Shown here: piece after piece, positions 1-13,533 of the stretch
Layout: each line of letters opens with the position of its first letter
How positions within the stretch are numbered: position 1 is the first letter of the stretch
Origin: Wuchereria bancrofti
Lineage: Eukaryota; Nematoda; Chromadorea; Rhabditida; Onchocercidae
Reading direction: 5' to 3'
Length of the DNA: 64,000 nt
NCBI GenBank assembly: GCA_005281725.1
Contig: SSBO01000012.1
Coordinates: 19,357,060-19,421,059, forward strand
Notes under the pieces: generated by a model
Told to the model about the DNA's origin: nothing
Seen by the model: the letters and a program-made list of their open reading frames with translations, nothing else
Databases searched by the model: none
Position numbers and translations under genes: made by a program

Positions 1-2270
1 AGAATATTTAAGCATGTTAACAATTTACTGTGTTTGAAGAAAGAAATTTGGAGTACTGATTTCAGATAAATGCATGGTTAAACTAAATTCCTAGCAAAAC
101 GAAAGAGCAATAAAATTAAAATTTGCATGAAATGTTGATTAATTTATGATAATTTAAATTTCAACAGAAGTAATGATTGTATGACAATTTTTCAATTATC
201 GATTAAATAAAATTTCTCAAGTCAAATTAAGCTGAATGATCAAAAAGAGAAACAGCAATTATGTTCATTTCGATGCTATACGGAAGTTCCTCGATTGTAC
301 TAAAACTCGCAACATTCCCTCAAAATTACGTAAGAAACAGCTTTACATTTCTTGGAAAAATACATTATGTTATATACAGTTAAGGTATCATACGAGAGCT
401 CACGTCACCATAAACAAACATGTTTGTGTGAAATTAATTTGTCAAACCAAACCAAGCAGACGGTAACAGGTTTAAAACGTATTAGGAATGAAGAAATTTC
501 GTTCAAAAGTATAATCTTGAATACAATACTTATATACACGGAAACCCGAGACATCTTTAAAACCATCCTTTCGAATAATATTTTTCAACAGATTTCAAAA
601 ATTTTAAATCGATCATTAAAGAAATATCGCTTATACAGCTGGGTACGTAACAAATCATCAGCGATATTAAGTTGCTAGCAATTTGAATCGAAAATTTTGT
701 TCTATAATTATAAGTTTAGCAATAATATCAATCATGTGAAGTTTCTATATCTATATTAATTTCTTGCATCAATAACAGTACTAGCATCAGCAACACCTTT
801 CGACACTAATGCTCGGCAATATTTGATAAATCCGAAAAAGAAACTTCTCCGAAGATTAGAAAGTCAACGCTTAAGTTCGGCTCCAACTTATTCTTTTTAA
901 TGTGTTAAAGAGACATTTATCCTTACATATCACGACATACATTATGACCTGCAAACTTCTATCATTTCTCATAAAGGACCATTCAAATTGACAATTTTTC
1001 TACCTCAATATATCTCTACAAATTTTTAAAAAATCGTAAAATCAAAAAAAAAAAGCATGTCAAATGAGTGGGAAATGTGAATTGCTTGGAGCATGACTAA
1101 AAAACCAGGTATTCACAAACAAAAAAGAAAAAAACCAAATTGATAACGTGAAATTGTAAAAATCTGATCTTGCTGTAGGCTTTTCAAAATTTTCGAAATG
1201 TGCTAACAATTTCAACATACATACAAACATTTATCTTTCAACTATATTTCGTAACAATCCCAAATTAAAAAAATAAAAAAAAACCACACATTCGAACTAA
1301 TATCTACCTAATAATTATTTCTGACAATAAAATGCAATGGATTTATGTCAAATAATTTAATAGATAAAGTATTAATTTATGTTCACATCGACCAATAAAA
1401 TAATAAATGATTGCATAATACATTATTCCTTAGGATCCTCAGGGACGTCCCAAATAACACCACTCCAATTCCCTCCTATTCGAATAAATCAAATCTCCCG
1501 CCAAGCAAATAATCCTTATGAGAACCATGGCTATTTTACAGCTTGGCAAAACTATTTGAATTCAAATTAATTAACGGACGATTTAAAATTCATCTGAAAT
1601 TAACTAACAAACACTCTGGAACTTTTATAAAATGAAAAAATGAAGAATATACTAATATTTACAAAATATGCCTACCAATATTTACAAATAGATAATTGAC
1701 ATCAAATTTTACGTTGCTATAATTTTCAACGTGTAAATTACTTTCAATGAATTCCAGAAAATTGATGATATAAACTGAAAAAAGAGAATAAAAAAAAAGA
1801 AAATAGTATGATTGGAAGTTTATTACACACATCCTCTCATTCAACTTTTGCTTCTTTCATTCAGGTATTCTTCCTAAACTACTTCCCTATTTCCGTTCTA
1901 TTTCTTTCTTTTCTTGAATAACTCATCTTAGGTATGTTTTTTGATAGACTCTAACCAACCAAATTCCTTTTCATTCTACCAACTTTTCATAGTTATTTTC
2001 TATTCCTTTACAAAAAGAAAAAAGAACTTTCAAGCTTAATAACTTAACCTAATCTGTTATTATGATTAGGAGACAATACTCTTCCCAACATAAAATGTAT
2101 TATCAAATGGTACTGAAAACACTATTAATGGCACCAGTTGATACTATGATGATGTTATCATTGACAAAAAAAATTGTACCGAAAAAGATTACAAGAGCAT
2201 GAATAAATGAAAATAAATGAAAAGACAATTATAAAAAATAAATGAAAAAACAAGTGGGTTATTACAACAC
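1..2270. other. mostly non-coding left flank
   Basis: AT-rich DNA with poly-A and poly-T runs. Apart from the weak candidate exon at 1434-1570 I see no splice-bounded coding segment. The right part is the 3' flank of the minus-strand site-1 protease gene, which stops at 2271. Confidence 0.5.
1434..1570 (+). CDS. possible orphan terminal exon, function unknown
   Basis: An open stretch begins just after a possible acceptor (CCTTAG ending at 1433) and runs to a TAA at 1568-1570, giving about 45 residues. The reading is rich in Pro, Gln, Asn and Ser (for example TPLQFPPIRI and NPYENHGYFTAW) and is less AT-driven than its surroundings, which suggests coding. No convincing upstream exon was found in bases 1-1433, so if it is real the gene must begin outside the window or use exons I cannot see. 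It could equally be a chance open frame. Confidence 0.25.
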
Positions 2271-5200
2271 CTAAAATCTTCTTAAAATGAATCGAAAAAT
2301 TCGAAAACGTACAACCAATCGGCGTACTACAGTACGACAATAGATGACAATTATAATAAAGAAAATGATGCCCCACAGCAAAAAGCCATAGTTTTGCTGA
2401 TTAAAACTTAGCTGATGCGTTTGTTCAACATCATTTTCCACATTCGCATCGAAGAATTGGATGATTTCATGAAGCTGTAAAGATTATAGGAGTAAAGATT
2501 ATAGGACGGATTTTCAAAAATGATACCCTAGATCTGTAATGTGAAAATGTAATAAATAAATGATAACCTGCGCAGAAGTTAACTCATTCGAAAACTGATT
2601 CCCATCTGGCAAATCTGAACGATCAACCTTCAAATGACTGTCACTTAAATCTCTGAAACAATATATGCATAAAATTAATATATGAATTGGGCAAATTTAT
2701 AAAGGAGTAAATGGACAATATCTTTTGGATTCGTATATTTTTATTTCTGTTAAATTCGTTTATTTAATTCTATCAGAAATTCATATTAACTCGGTCACTG
2801 CAAAAAAATTTAACTTTGTTAATTTGAATTTTCTATTTCTTCACCGGTGCTTCCTTTTAAATGCTCCTGCTTTCACAACGACAGAACCATTAAGAAAAGT
2901 AGTTGCATCACCCAAGCAAGTCTTCTCAAGTAATTTGCTCAGATATTTGCTTAATATGGTTTTTTTAAATCAAATAAGACTTTGATTAGTACTTACGACG
3001 AAAGGGTGACGTTGGCGACCGGTTGTGAAATAGCATTCCATAAAATCCGACATTTAGGATGTTCTCGATATACTGGTTCAGCATCCGCTGAGATGCCCAT
3101 TATAACCTATAACAGTTTTTGGTAGCAGATTAAATTACGATGATTCATTATGTCACCTTTTTAATTGCTCTAGCAGAGAAACTACGTATTTTCCAAACAA
3201 ATATTCAATCAAACCCTAAGAAATTTTCACGACACACACCAAAGTTATTATTCAAGAAAAAAAAAACTTTAACTTGCATCTCAGGTATCAGAAATCAACT
3301 TTCTCCTTACTTTCGAATATTTAGCGAAGTTCGAAGTAGTCAATCTTTTTGGAAGTGGTAAATTCTGTGAATACTTCAAAGATAATATGGTACCAGCCTG
3401 CAAATAAGAAAATGACATTTTCGTATTATCAAAAACCATTCGTTTACTGAAACAGATGACGAAGATTTAATAATACGTTAATTTAATGTCTAATCTACTA
3501 ACCAAAGTTGAAGTCAAATTTTCCTTGAAATAAATTCTGTGAATTACTCCTTATTATTTGGGTTCATATTCAAATCAACGACGACCATTAAGTAGGACGA
3601 ACAAGGAAGGAGGAATCGCAAGTACAAAAGAAAAAAAGAACAGACAGCATTATGTGCGAAGCAAAAAAGAAATGCAAATGGATTTTAATTTACGGAAATT
3701 AGTGACAGCATCGTTAACATATATCTTATCTGTCTATATCTATGAGTTCCTCCTAGTATCCTAGAACACACAATATAGCTCGGTAAAATCTTCCACTTGG
3801 CCATTTCCTAATATAGCATTGACGACGAAATGGTATTATATGAATAAAAAACAACAATAAAAATACTAACAGGTACAAGTGACTGACGCAAACTTTCGAT
3901 CAGATCACCTTCCAAAGCACTTTCAAGAAGCGCTTCTAATAAAAAGATACAACTCTTTGTATCCGATGTCGAGCCAACTTCAAGACATGAACTATCACCA
4001 AAAATTGCCACAAAGCCGGACCTAAGAGTGAAGTTATTAAAATATTAAGAAAAATCTAGACGCTTAAGGGGCAAAAACAAACTTTGTTTAGTTACGAAGA
4101 GGGAAAAGATACAGAAAATGAGAATACAGCTTAACCTCGGCATACATTAATAGAATATGCACTTCTAACTGAAAAATCCTACTGTCAAATTATTATGATA
4201 TATAAAACAGTTGTGCATGATTTATTTCTCTAATCAAATCTAGCAGAAAAAAAAAGAAAGTTCAGAATCCAAACAAAAAAAAAAAAAATAGATTTATGTT
4301 ATTGATGTGTTGAAACCTTTGGAACTTGGTTCAGCTTTTCAACTTAAATATACACACAATATTCGACAGTTTATCTACCACTTGAAATCTACTTAAAATC
4401 TACCTTGATATGCCTCATAACATATGTGAATGATTTGCTGACTGTTTTACCGTATGTAAATATTTCATATTATAGATTACCACATATTATCCCATACAAA
4501 TGAATGATATCCAAGGAATAATGAAATAAGACTTTGGAAGAATTTGTTGTTTAACGAATTTGCAACTCTCCAAGAGTAAATCAATCTCACCATTTCAACT
4601 TTATCAAATAAACTCAGATGAGTGATAAAACTGATTAAATGCAATGCTAAGAAGCCTTTTGAAATAAATCAGATTCGAACTTACTTTTTTGATAAAGTAT
4701 TATTTTTATAGTATAAGAAAATAGCTTCTTCATATAGTTGGTCAGTTTTTCTTTCTGCTATCATTTCTTCACCCTAAAAGAAGTAACCTTACAATATCAA
4801 AATCAATTACTTTATTTAATACAAACTGTTTTCAAATTCTTGCTACCATAATTATAGTCTAATCGGAAATATTTGCTACAAACATTTATCGCCCAGGTAT
4901 GAAATAAACTTCAAACAAATTACAGAAAACAACTCCTCTTGAGTGAAATAATTTGACCTGTCTAAAAACATTACGATACGCTTCTAACACCAATTTTTCC
5001 GAGATCTTTCCTAAAACTTATAAAATGTCACGGTATAGTAAAATTTTAAAAATAACCCACCAAATCGGTTAAATCTGATAACGCGATGAGAGCATGAGGT
5101 GGGGCATTAGATACTGATGTTCCTGACAGATATTTCACTGGTGTTTGCCCTATAATAGCAATACCATCCAAAACCTGTAAATCAGTTTTTTCTCTCGAAC

Positions 5201-8200
5201 GAAACAAAAAACGAAATTTTAATGCTTTGAGTGAAAATGAAAAAAAAACCAATTAGGTCATCAGCCTTTGTGGTTACAAGCAACTAATTTGGAGCTAAAA
5301 CGTAATTGCTAGTAAAAAATATTTTTTCCTCGATATTATGCCGAACATGATCTTTTCAAGATAAAAGAGAATCTTACATGAGCGCTTAAAGAAATATTCC
5401 ATTCCTTAAGAAGATCATTTAAAGCTGGTAAATTCGTCCCACCTGTTTCGGGTTCCCACCATTCTCTGAAAGATTAATCAACTTATCGTTAATGCAGATT
5501 CGTTTCCTACGAAAGTTTAAGATTTGTGAAAGCCATTTGTATTCTTGGAAATCAAGACTTTTTGCAGATATTCTCGAAATTAAGCAAAAGAAAATAAAAG
5601 GGACAAGAATAACAACAGAAATACGAATAAATTTAAATCCCAAATTCAAATGTGTTATAAATTCTTGGTGATAAAAATTTAAACACATTTAAAAACTCCT
5701 ATCAGAATTTAGTAATTATACAAGCTAATTCTCTGATGGCACAATGCTATTCCGAAAAAATTTAAGTTACTAATTACCAAATTATGATGTAAAAATATTC
5801 TGTGATTTGTTCGAAACCTCAATTATATCAGTGATACGATATCTCTGTGAAACAAAATTGCTCAATTCAAATGACAACATATATATATATATATGAAAAA
5901 CTAACATACTTAGTGTTTTCATCCATAAATCGAATCTTGTCAATTACAGATGTATTGTACCAATCCGCAAAAATAATCAAATTCAGATTAGCATTATTTA
6001 CTTCATCATAAAGTTTTTGTCGTTCACTAGGGAAGAATTCATCCTCCGGATCAACAATTAAAAAAGCTGAATATTGGCTTAGATCCACACAGGTGAGAGG
6101 TTCGCCTAATACCTAAAAAAACTGACACGTTTTAAAGCGTAAACTACCATTTAAAAAAATATATCACTTTTGTTGTTAATTAGAGAGAGTTTTAAATTGA
6201 AATAAAGGAACCGTGCAAATATACAACGATTTCAATCATAAACTTGACAAGGTTTAGCATTCCTCTTTGAGAAGAGGTACTTGAGACTAGCCGCTGTTCT
6301 AATTCATGTTTATTGGGCTACTAGTGGGATCGACTTTCTATATTAATTGAATTAATCTTAAATATTCAAAAATGATTCATAAATATCTCTTAAAAATTAA
6401 AAAATGTTAAAAAATTAAAAAAAAGCCAATAAAAAAACACAATTTACAAAACCCACATCAGTTAAATCAGATCTTATTCACTTCAAATGCAAAAAAAACT
6501 GAGATGAAAATATGCTGCTTTTTGAAATTAAAGAAATACCTCATCCTTTTCATTCCCACACATACATACATACATACACACACATAGCACCGCTAAAATT
6601 AATCAACTTAAAATTTAGAAACTAAATTAAAATCCTCATCCATAATGTACCTCAATGTAGTAACCACTGCTGCGAAGATGTTGATAGAGAGGTTTGAAGT
6701 TAGTGTGTGGATGGTCGGCATTCCAGTCTAATATATTCGTTTTATCACGTAAATCATCCCGTGGAAAATATCCCGCTGGATAACGAATGTTTCGATATTG
6801 ATCCCACAGCAGCCGTTGGCTATAATGTTTCATTCTTGACTTCTTTGTTTCCCTAATTCACATTAAAATACTGTCTTCTCCCATCACCCTTAACATTTTC
6901 TTTCTTTGCTGTACTGCTTCCAGTTCATACCTAATTTTCATCTTCAACTTTTGGGTAATTAAATTTGAAAATAAACCTAACTACTGTGCTCAATTAAAAA
7001 AAAAAAAAGCACGATGAAACATAAAGTTTTAAAGTTGACCTCCTTGGAGGCGTTGGGATGATACGAACTCGAATTGGAAAAGCTGCTGTTGAATACTTTT
7101 GCACACCTCGTTCTTCTGACTGCAATAAAGCTTAACTTTTTAATTTTTCAAAAAATAAATAAAAAAAAAAACGGCACATGCGTATGTGGTATAAAAAGGC
7201 AAAATTCGGATGCTCTCTAAAAATCTGTAACTAATTCATTTGTAATATTTAATTGTGCTTAATATTTGATCGATTGTGCTTCTAATTTGAGATTCCAAAA
7301 AAGATCCACTCGCACTAAGGTCAATTAAAAGTTTTGAAAATTAAGCATACAAATTTACCACCACTGTAACAGTAATTCGTCCACTTGCAGTTCCATCATA
7401 ATTACATCCATTTGGTACAACACTTACTGCAACTGCCATATAACCAGACCATGGCCACAAGAGATCAGAATATATTATTGAAACATTCAGCAAATCACCT
7501 TTTTCTTCCAGAAATGGCTCCCACATCGGCTAAATAATTTATTTCTTTATTTGCTAAAATCCTATATTATTTAATTCCGTTTAAATAGTACACATCCCTC
7601 CGCCACTATTCGGCCAGATACACTCATCCCATTCACGATCGTAACCTGCAATTTTGTACGGCATTGTAGTCATGGTGCTAGTTTTGAATTAATTTAATAA
7701 GCTTTATTTCTCAACAGCAAAACCGTTGTAAATAACCGTATAAAATGTATGCATTATGTGGCATCTTCCTGTATCGAATAACTTACATTAATGAAGGTCG
7801 GTATACCAGATGCATAAAGTGGCTGACTACAATATGGCCACATATAAGGACATTCATTGAAATCAATATATGGTGGGATGAACCTAAAACGATGTAATTG
7901 TCTTCTAAATTATTTTTTTATTTTGTAAAAGAAAAAAAAAACTCTTAACTCTTAGCCTCACATAATATCCGACCCGAATGAAAAAATTTGCTGTCCGTTT
8001 AAATACATGTTAAATTCAGAATAGTAACAGTAGAAATGGAACTACTGGGATTTGGCATACTGTATTTGTAGTTATTCATCTATGCCCTACACTTGCAGTT
8101 TTTCTTTTTTTTTCGCTGAAAGAAAGGAGTTCAGCAAGAAGTTATGAATCTTTACAAATTAATATAATACAAAGGTTACAATATGATATACTTACATTTA

Positions 8201-11057
8201 GCTCATTATCTAATCAAAATAGCCTAAGTTCAGCCATACATTAATTTAGAATATATGAAACGAAACAAAATTATCACGTGATTCGTGGAGAATATCGTCG
8301 CATGAACTGAAATGATGCAACAATGTTCATTTTACCAGCACCTTGTTCAAACATTGTTGCCACATTAGGAAGTCTGGTTGCACCCTCCACTAGTACCTGC
8401 TTTACAACTGCGGGATTCCATAAACGTTTATCTTCTATACCGCTGCAAATCTAATGAAAGTTGATCAATCAAAGAAATTTCAAGTGTCCAAGTCCCATAT
8501 TAGATTCCACATAGAATTACTTAATTTCGAGATCCTCAAAAACTATTTTTTCTGAACTTAAATTTCTCCCACTTAAGAAATATTCATCTTTTTGAAAACT
8601 ATTTATGAAAAAAATAGCCCCTCATATAACAACTTACCTCAGCATTACAGCTACCGCTCCAGCAACTACCGGTGATGCAACAGAAGTACCAGAAAGAGCA
8701 CGGCAATTCCCGTCTAATGCAGAACCATAGACTGAGGAACCATAGGTAACTATATCCGGTTTAACTCGTCCATAACCACCTGCAGCAAACAAGAATATAG
8801 ATATCAAATTAAGTTCTAGTCACAATACTGGTAATTTCGGATATAAACAAATGCAATTCTGTACATAGAACGATTTTCTATTATTCAAAGTTTTAGAAAG
8901 ATTTTTTAACGGAAAATCACCTTACCTGGTAGTTCCCAAGTGGTCATTCCACGTGAAGAAAAACGTGCAATTTTAGAATCAACATTTATACCACCAACAC
9001 CAATAACATCCATTTGATCTGCCGGATTGTTCAAAGTGCTGACAAATAAGTTTTTTAATGAGGAGTAAGGAAATAAACAAGCTTCCTTTACATTTTCCAC
9101 TCCATATCGTATTTAAGCTGAAGTTTTGAAATTTGTCCGATATTTGTTCTATTCCGTCTTTCAAATAAAAAAATTGGACGTTTTACTATCAAAAAACTTA
9201 AAAAATCTTACCCAAATTTTGGTCCATCATTTCCAATTGCTGAAATGAGAATAATTCCATTTGCGGTAAGCTCCCATACCTTATCCATAAATGGAACATC
9301 AGTAAAATCCGGACCACCAATGCTGGAAACAGTCAAATTATTGCTCATTTTATTTCATACTATTATTTTCAAGTACATTTTGGAACTTTAATATAAAATC
9401 AAAGATTTTTTCCAATCCTACTTTACTTTTTTCATTTCCATTCAACAACACATGGAATTACCTAAGATTCAGAACATTTATGCCTCGTAATATGGCATGG
9501 TTGAAAGCATCAAGAAACCATGAGGTAAATGAAACCTAAAACCAGACATTGCATATAAAATTTTGTAAAAAATGATTTCATTATATTCTAAAAAAGTTCT
9601 TTATTGGCATGAATAAGTTTTTTTTTTTTTGATAAGCAAGACAATTATCAGGCAAGTAAATAAATTTATAGTTGTTCTAACTAAAGAAAAGTTAGCAGTT
9701 AATGAGAATGCAAAATAAAACTATCTGGCAAGCTTAAACATCTACAATAGCATCAAACAATAAGCATTTTAATAAGCACATTCATAAAACAATTTGATCC
9801 ATTGATTTCGGAGGAATCCTAAAACTAACTTGTTTCTTTGTAAAGACTTTGTAAGCATAAATGCTAGCAGCAGGAGCAAATCCAACACACCTATGATCTG
9901 AACTTGCAATTAGACCAGCAACAAAAGTACCATGTCCGAGACCTAAATTCCGACAAATCGTTTAAACTATTTTATTTTAAACTCATGCAAAAAAAAAGGA
10001 TAACATTTGTTATAATCACCATCATCAGCAGTTTTCTCGTTTGTCCAATCAGTACGTTCGACGATTTGCCGGAAATGTGGATGATGTTTGCCAAGGCCCG
10101 TATCAAAAACTGCAACTTTTACACCTTGCCCTAAAACATTTCGCCACTAACATTTAATATTACTACTAAAAATATTTTACTATTACGAACTACTAAAATT
10201 AGCATAGTTTCTCCACTCACACATGAAACGTCTAATTTGTAACGTATTCCAGTATCACAGAAATCATCAAGCTTGTCTTAATTACTAGAATCGGCAGGTT
10301 TACTACCACCTCTGGAGACCTGCTATATCATGAATGTACTGCTATCGACGTTATTGATTTTATAAGACATTTAAAGTTCGCATATTCTGAATATACGCAC
10401 AACAGCAAGACTAATCATAAAAAAGATCATTATATATATATACTTATCTGCAAACTACCACAAAAAATTTAAAAGTTTATTTAAAAAATATAAAAATTTG
10501 AAAAGCTTAAAAACACCTTTATATCTCATATCCCATAGCTTATCAACATCCAGTAGCTTGGTAACATGACGAATTTCAATATCACCAGAATATCTTCGAC
10601 TTAGTAATTGTTTTTTAGGTAACGCTGCCGTGAAACGATTATTGCTTGCAACACATTTTGTATGAATAGACTGTTGCACTAATTGTACAAAGGTTGTCGA
10701 ATTCCATGTCGATACCTAAATGTTTGCATCAGCATGAAGTTAGCTAAAAAGTAATAATGATTTGAACTATTTTCAAACCGATTATTCTTCTCAGATCTAA
10801 TTTCACCATTTAACAATTTATGTATAAATCTGAATTTAAATTTAAACCGTGTATTATCAAAATCAATTGCTTATGAATTCAAATTAGTTTTAAAGCAGCT
10901 AAATTTGAAAATATTTACAATTATACTACCTCGACAACATCAAAATCGCTCAATAAAATAGGCCTGGGTTCGATATTTACAGTTATTTCTGTTGCTTGCT
11001 TAATTATGTTATAACGAATGTTCGCTGCATAATATCCATCATATGTTACGATGTATG
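2271..11057 (-). CDS. mbtps1: membrane-bound transcription factor site-1 protease (subtilisin/kexin isozyme 1), 5' end missing
   Basis: A Golgi/ER serine protease of the S8 (subtilase) family that makes the first cut in membrane-bound transcription factors such as SREBP and ATF6 (family knowledge). Exons, minus strand: 11057-10930, 10715-10517, 10130-10020, 9942-9830, 9535-9462, 9322-9212, 9038-8926, 8779-8638, 8442-8278, 7883-7787, 7645-7592, 7529-7359, 7119-7040, 6834-6651, 6112-5910, 5465-5378, 5174-5061, 4773-4685, 4021-3871, 3397-3311, 3106-2997, 2652-2568, 2474-2271. They join in frame into about 957 residues; the human protein has 1052. The catalytic triad is visible: Asp in VFDTGL, His in LGHGTF, Ser in SGTSVASP. 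Family hallmarks [14 protein letters not shown] and [14 protein letters not shown] are present. The last exon holds one membrane span ([15 protein letters not shown]) and a short Arg-rich tail before TAG. The first exon, which should carry the signal peptide, was not found; the exon at 11057 needs one carried base. The exons between about 3.0 and 3.4 kb are divergent and less certain. Confidence 0.93.
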
Positions 11058-13533
11058 CTGTAATTTTAAATCGTTGAATCAATATTCAAAGGAAAATGCA
11101 TTCAAATACTTAAATTATTCAAACTCCAAAATTCAATTCTTAAAACACTCAACGATAAGCATGATACAATCATTTTTCTACAATTGAATTCGATCATTAG
11201 TCAGAATTCCCTTGGGACTTTCTTATTTATCCATTCTCCTGTTTGGTTTGTTAGACAGATAAGCACCAATATTTACTTAAAAAACTATTCAATTTGACCA
11301 GCCCAACAATACTACTCCACTCGACTGTATACTACTTTTTCTTTTTTGCCCTTTTTTTTAACAAAATTGTAATCCAATACACTGAAAAAAAAAGAACTTA
11401 GACATCTCCAAAACTAATATAAAATAATAAACGAACATGCTGACTCGAGAGTCGAACACGATGAGAGGATAAAATGATTAGGAATGGAAATTAGTACGAT
11501 GCATGATGCAATCCAACAAGTAAACATCAATTTCTATTTTCAAAATAAAATTGTTCGTTTTTTTTTCCTTTTCGTTATCATTGACCTTGATCAGTTCCTT
11601 TGCTCCAATACTTCGATAATGAGATTCAACCACAATTCTGAAGTCATAATTTAAAGTAGTTATTTCGTTTAACCAAATAATCATGGAAAAACATTGCTCT
11701 TAACTAAAAAAACTGAATAGATCCCTTTGATTCAGATGCTAACTGTTTTACGTACAAACCTGTTAGATTACCTAATAAATTTTTACGCACAAATTTCCAA
11801 ATCTGGAAGCAATTAACAGCAGATTGGTTTTGATAACAAAATGTTTACACGTTTCAGATCTATATTAACAATACTGGTAATTCTTAGATTCGAAATATAG
11901 AAGTCACTTTTTCCTATCACAATCACCACTAACTATATTACTGTTATCATTTCCAAATATCATTTAAAGTAAATAAATGTTCATAACCATCTCTCAATGC
12001 CAAATATCCATAACATAAATTATAGATGATCGCCTAGCATCCCTTCCCATTCCATATATGTTTCTCTCGCCAAAATATTCCCGAACTTTTGTGGTCTATC
12101 TCAAACAAAAAAAAAAAAAAAATGATGGTGTTTAGCTCTACTTTCTCCCTTCTTCCATTGCAACATCTACTGTTTTCCGGATAAACAACATTTGCCTATT
12201 AGTGTTTCGAATAAACAGCACTTGGTTGCTATCCAACATGAAACAATGCGGGAAAGTTAGAATACACGCATTTTATTGAGGTTGAACGAAATGAACACGC
12301 AAGCATACTATACACCCACATATGTATGCACATACGCATATGTAACACACACACACACAAACACACACATAAATAAATATATATTATATACATACAATGA
12401 TAAATAAAATCCTGAGAAATCTGAAAGAATATTTTGAAAAACTAGTTCATATTCATACGAATATACAGTTATCGTTTTGCTGTATCGTTCTCTTTTTCTT
12501 TTTTTTTTTTCTCTCTTTTTCTGCCACGGAAAGCAAACAAAAGATGTTTCAGAACTTGAAACAAAAGAACTTTAGGGAAATTTAACTAGACATCCAGTGC
12601 AATACTATTGTGATTCATTAACATCAACGATCCAAATATCGTCAGAAGATGAAGAATTCCCGAAGTTTCGATAGGTAAAGATACTATTTAATGTACTCCA
12701 ATGACAGCCCATTGAAAACCTGCCTACCAATGATTCAATTAAGTAAATTCCACTAATGGCTAACAAATGAATTCACAAGGCAGTAGAAATCATGGTAAAA
12801 TAAAACAGAGTATAATTCGAATGACAGTTGATGTCATGTAGTTCAACACACATAAAATGCATGAGTAAATCAAGCATTTTTGCAATTTAGAAAAAAAATA
12901 GCAATCAAAATGAAAAAAAACCAACGGTATATAAAATTCATGAAACACTACATGTTAGCAACATTGATAACCTAATCATATAAAAACTTCTGTCACTAAA
13001 TACTATACGTTAATAACAATGACAGCTTATATCAAGAAGGAAAATGAATATCAAAGAATAATTTAGCTTCCACTGTTCAAGCAAATTTTAGGTCAGCAAA
13101 TTAGTATAAAAATGGTCTCAGATAAACTAACCAGACTTCATATTTGCATGCTTTCTATCCATACAACAGACTAAAAATTGCTTGGAACAACAATATCCAA
13201 ATGGTACTGTCAAATGTCCCAATGAAAAACGAAAGCGAACAGAAATTTAAGCTTTAAGCCTAACAATAGTTGGGTGACTGAAGAAACAGAAGGATGAGGA
13301 TAAATTCTATTGCAAACTTTTTTCACAAATTCAAACTTGTAGAAAACACTTAATCTCTAAGGAAAAATCAGCAAACCACAAATATCCAAAAATATTCTTG
13401 AAGCACTGTTTTTTAATTCATACTCTAAATCAAACATAGTAATTCCATATATGCGGACGAAACTGATCAAAATGAAAAAAAATTCATATTTCATGAGTCG
13501 CTCATTATCCTTTCCTGAATATTTAGATATATT
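11058..13533. other. spacer that should contain the first exon of the site-1 protease
   Basis: AT-rich DNA between the phosphatase stop and the first recognised protease exon, holding a CA-rich stretch near 12310-12370. The signal-peptide exon and promoter of the protease are expected here, but no ATG-to-donor segment of the right phase with a hydrophobic N-terminus stood out. A 50-codon open frame ending at 12605 on the minus strand was seen and not called. Confidence 0.5.

Noticed and set aside
11478..11684. Minus-strand open frame starting MIIWLNEITT as a candidate first exon of the site-1 protease.
   Set aside because: Its donor leaves phase 0, which would give an immediate stop at the 11057 exon, and it lacks a signal-peptide-like core.
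12605..12755. Minus-strand 50-codon open frame ending in SSSSDDIWIVDVNESQ, downstream of the phosphatase stop.
   Set aside because: The phosphatase model is complete at 13534 with the expected length and ending, the frame has only a weak acceptor, and it ends in a stop so it cannot be the protease first exon. An alternative 3' exon cannot be excluded.
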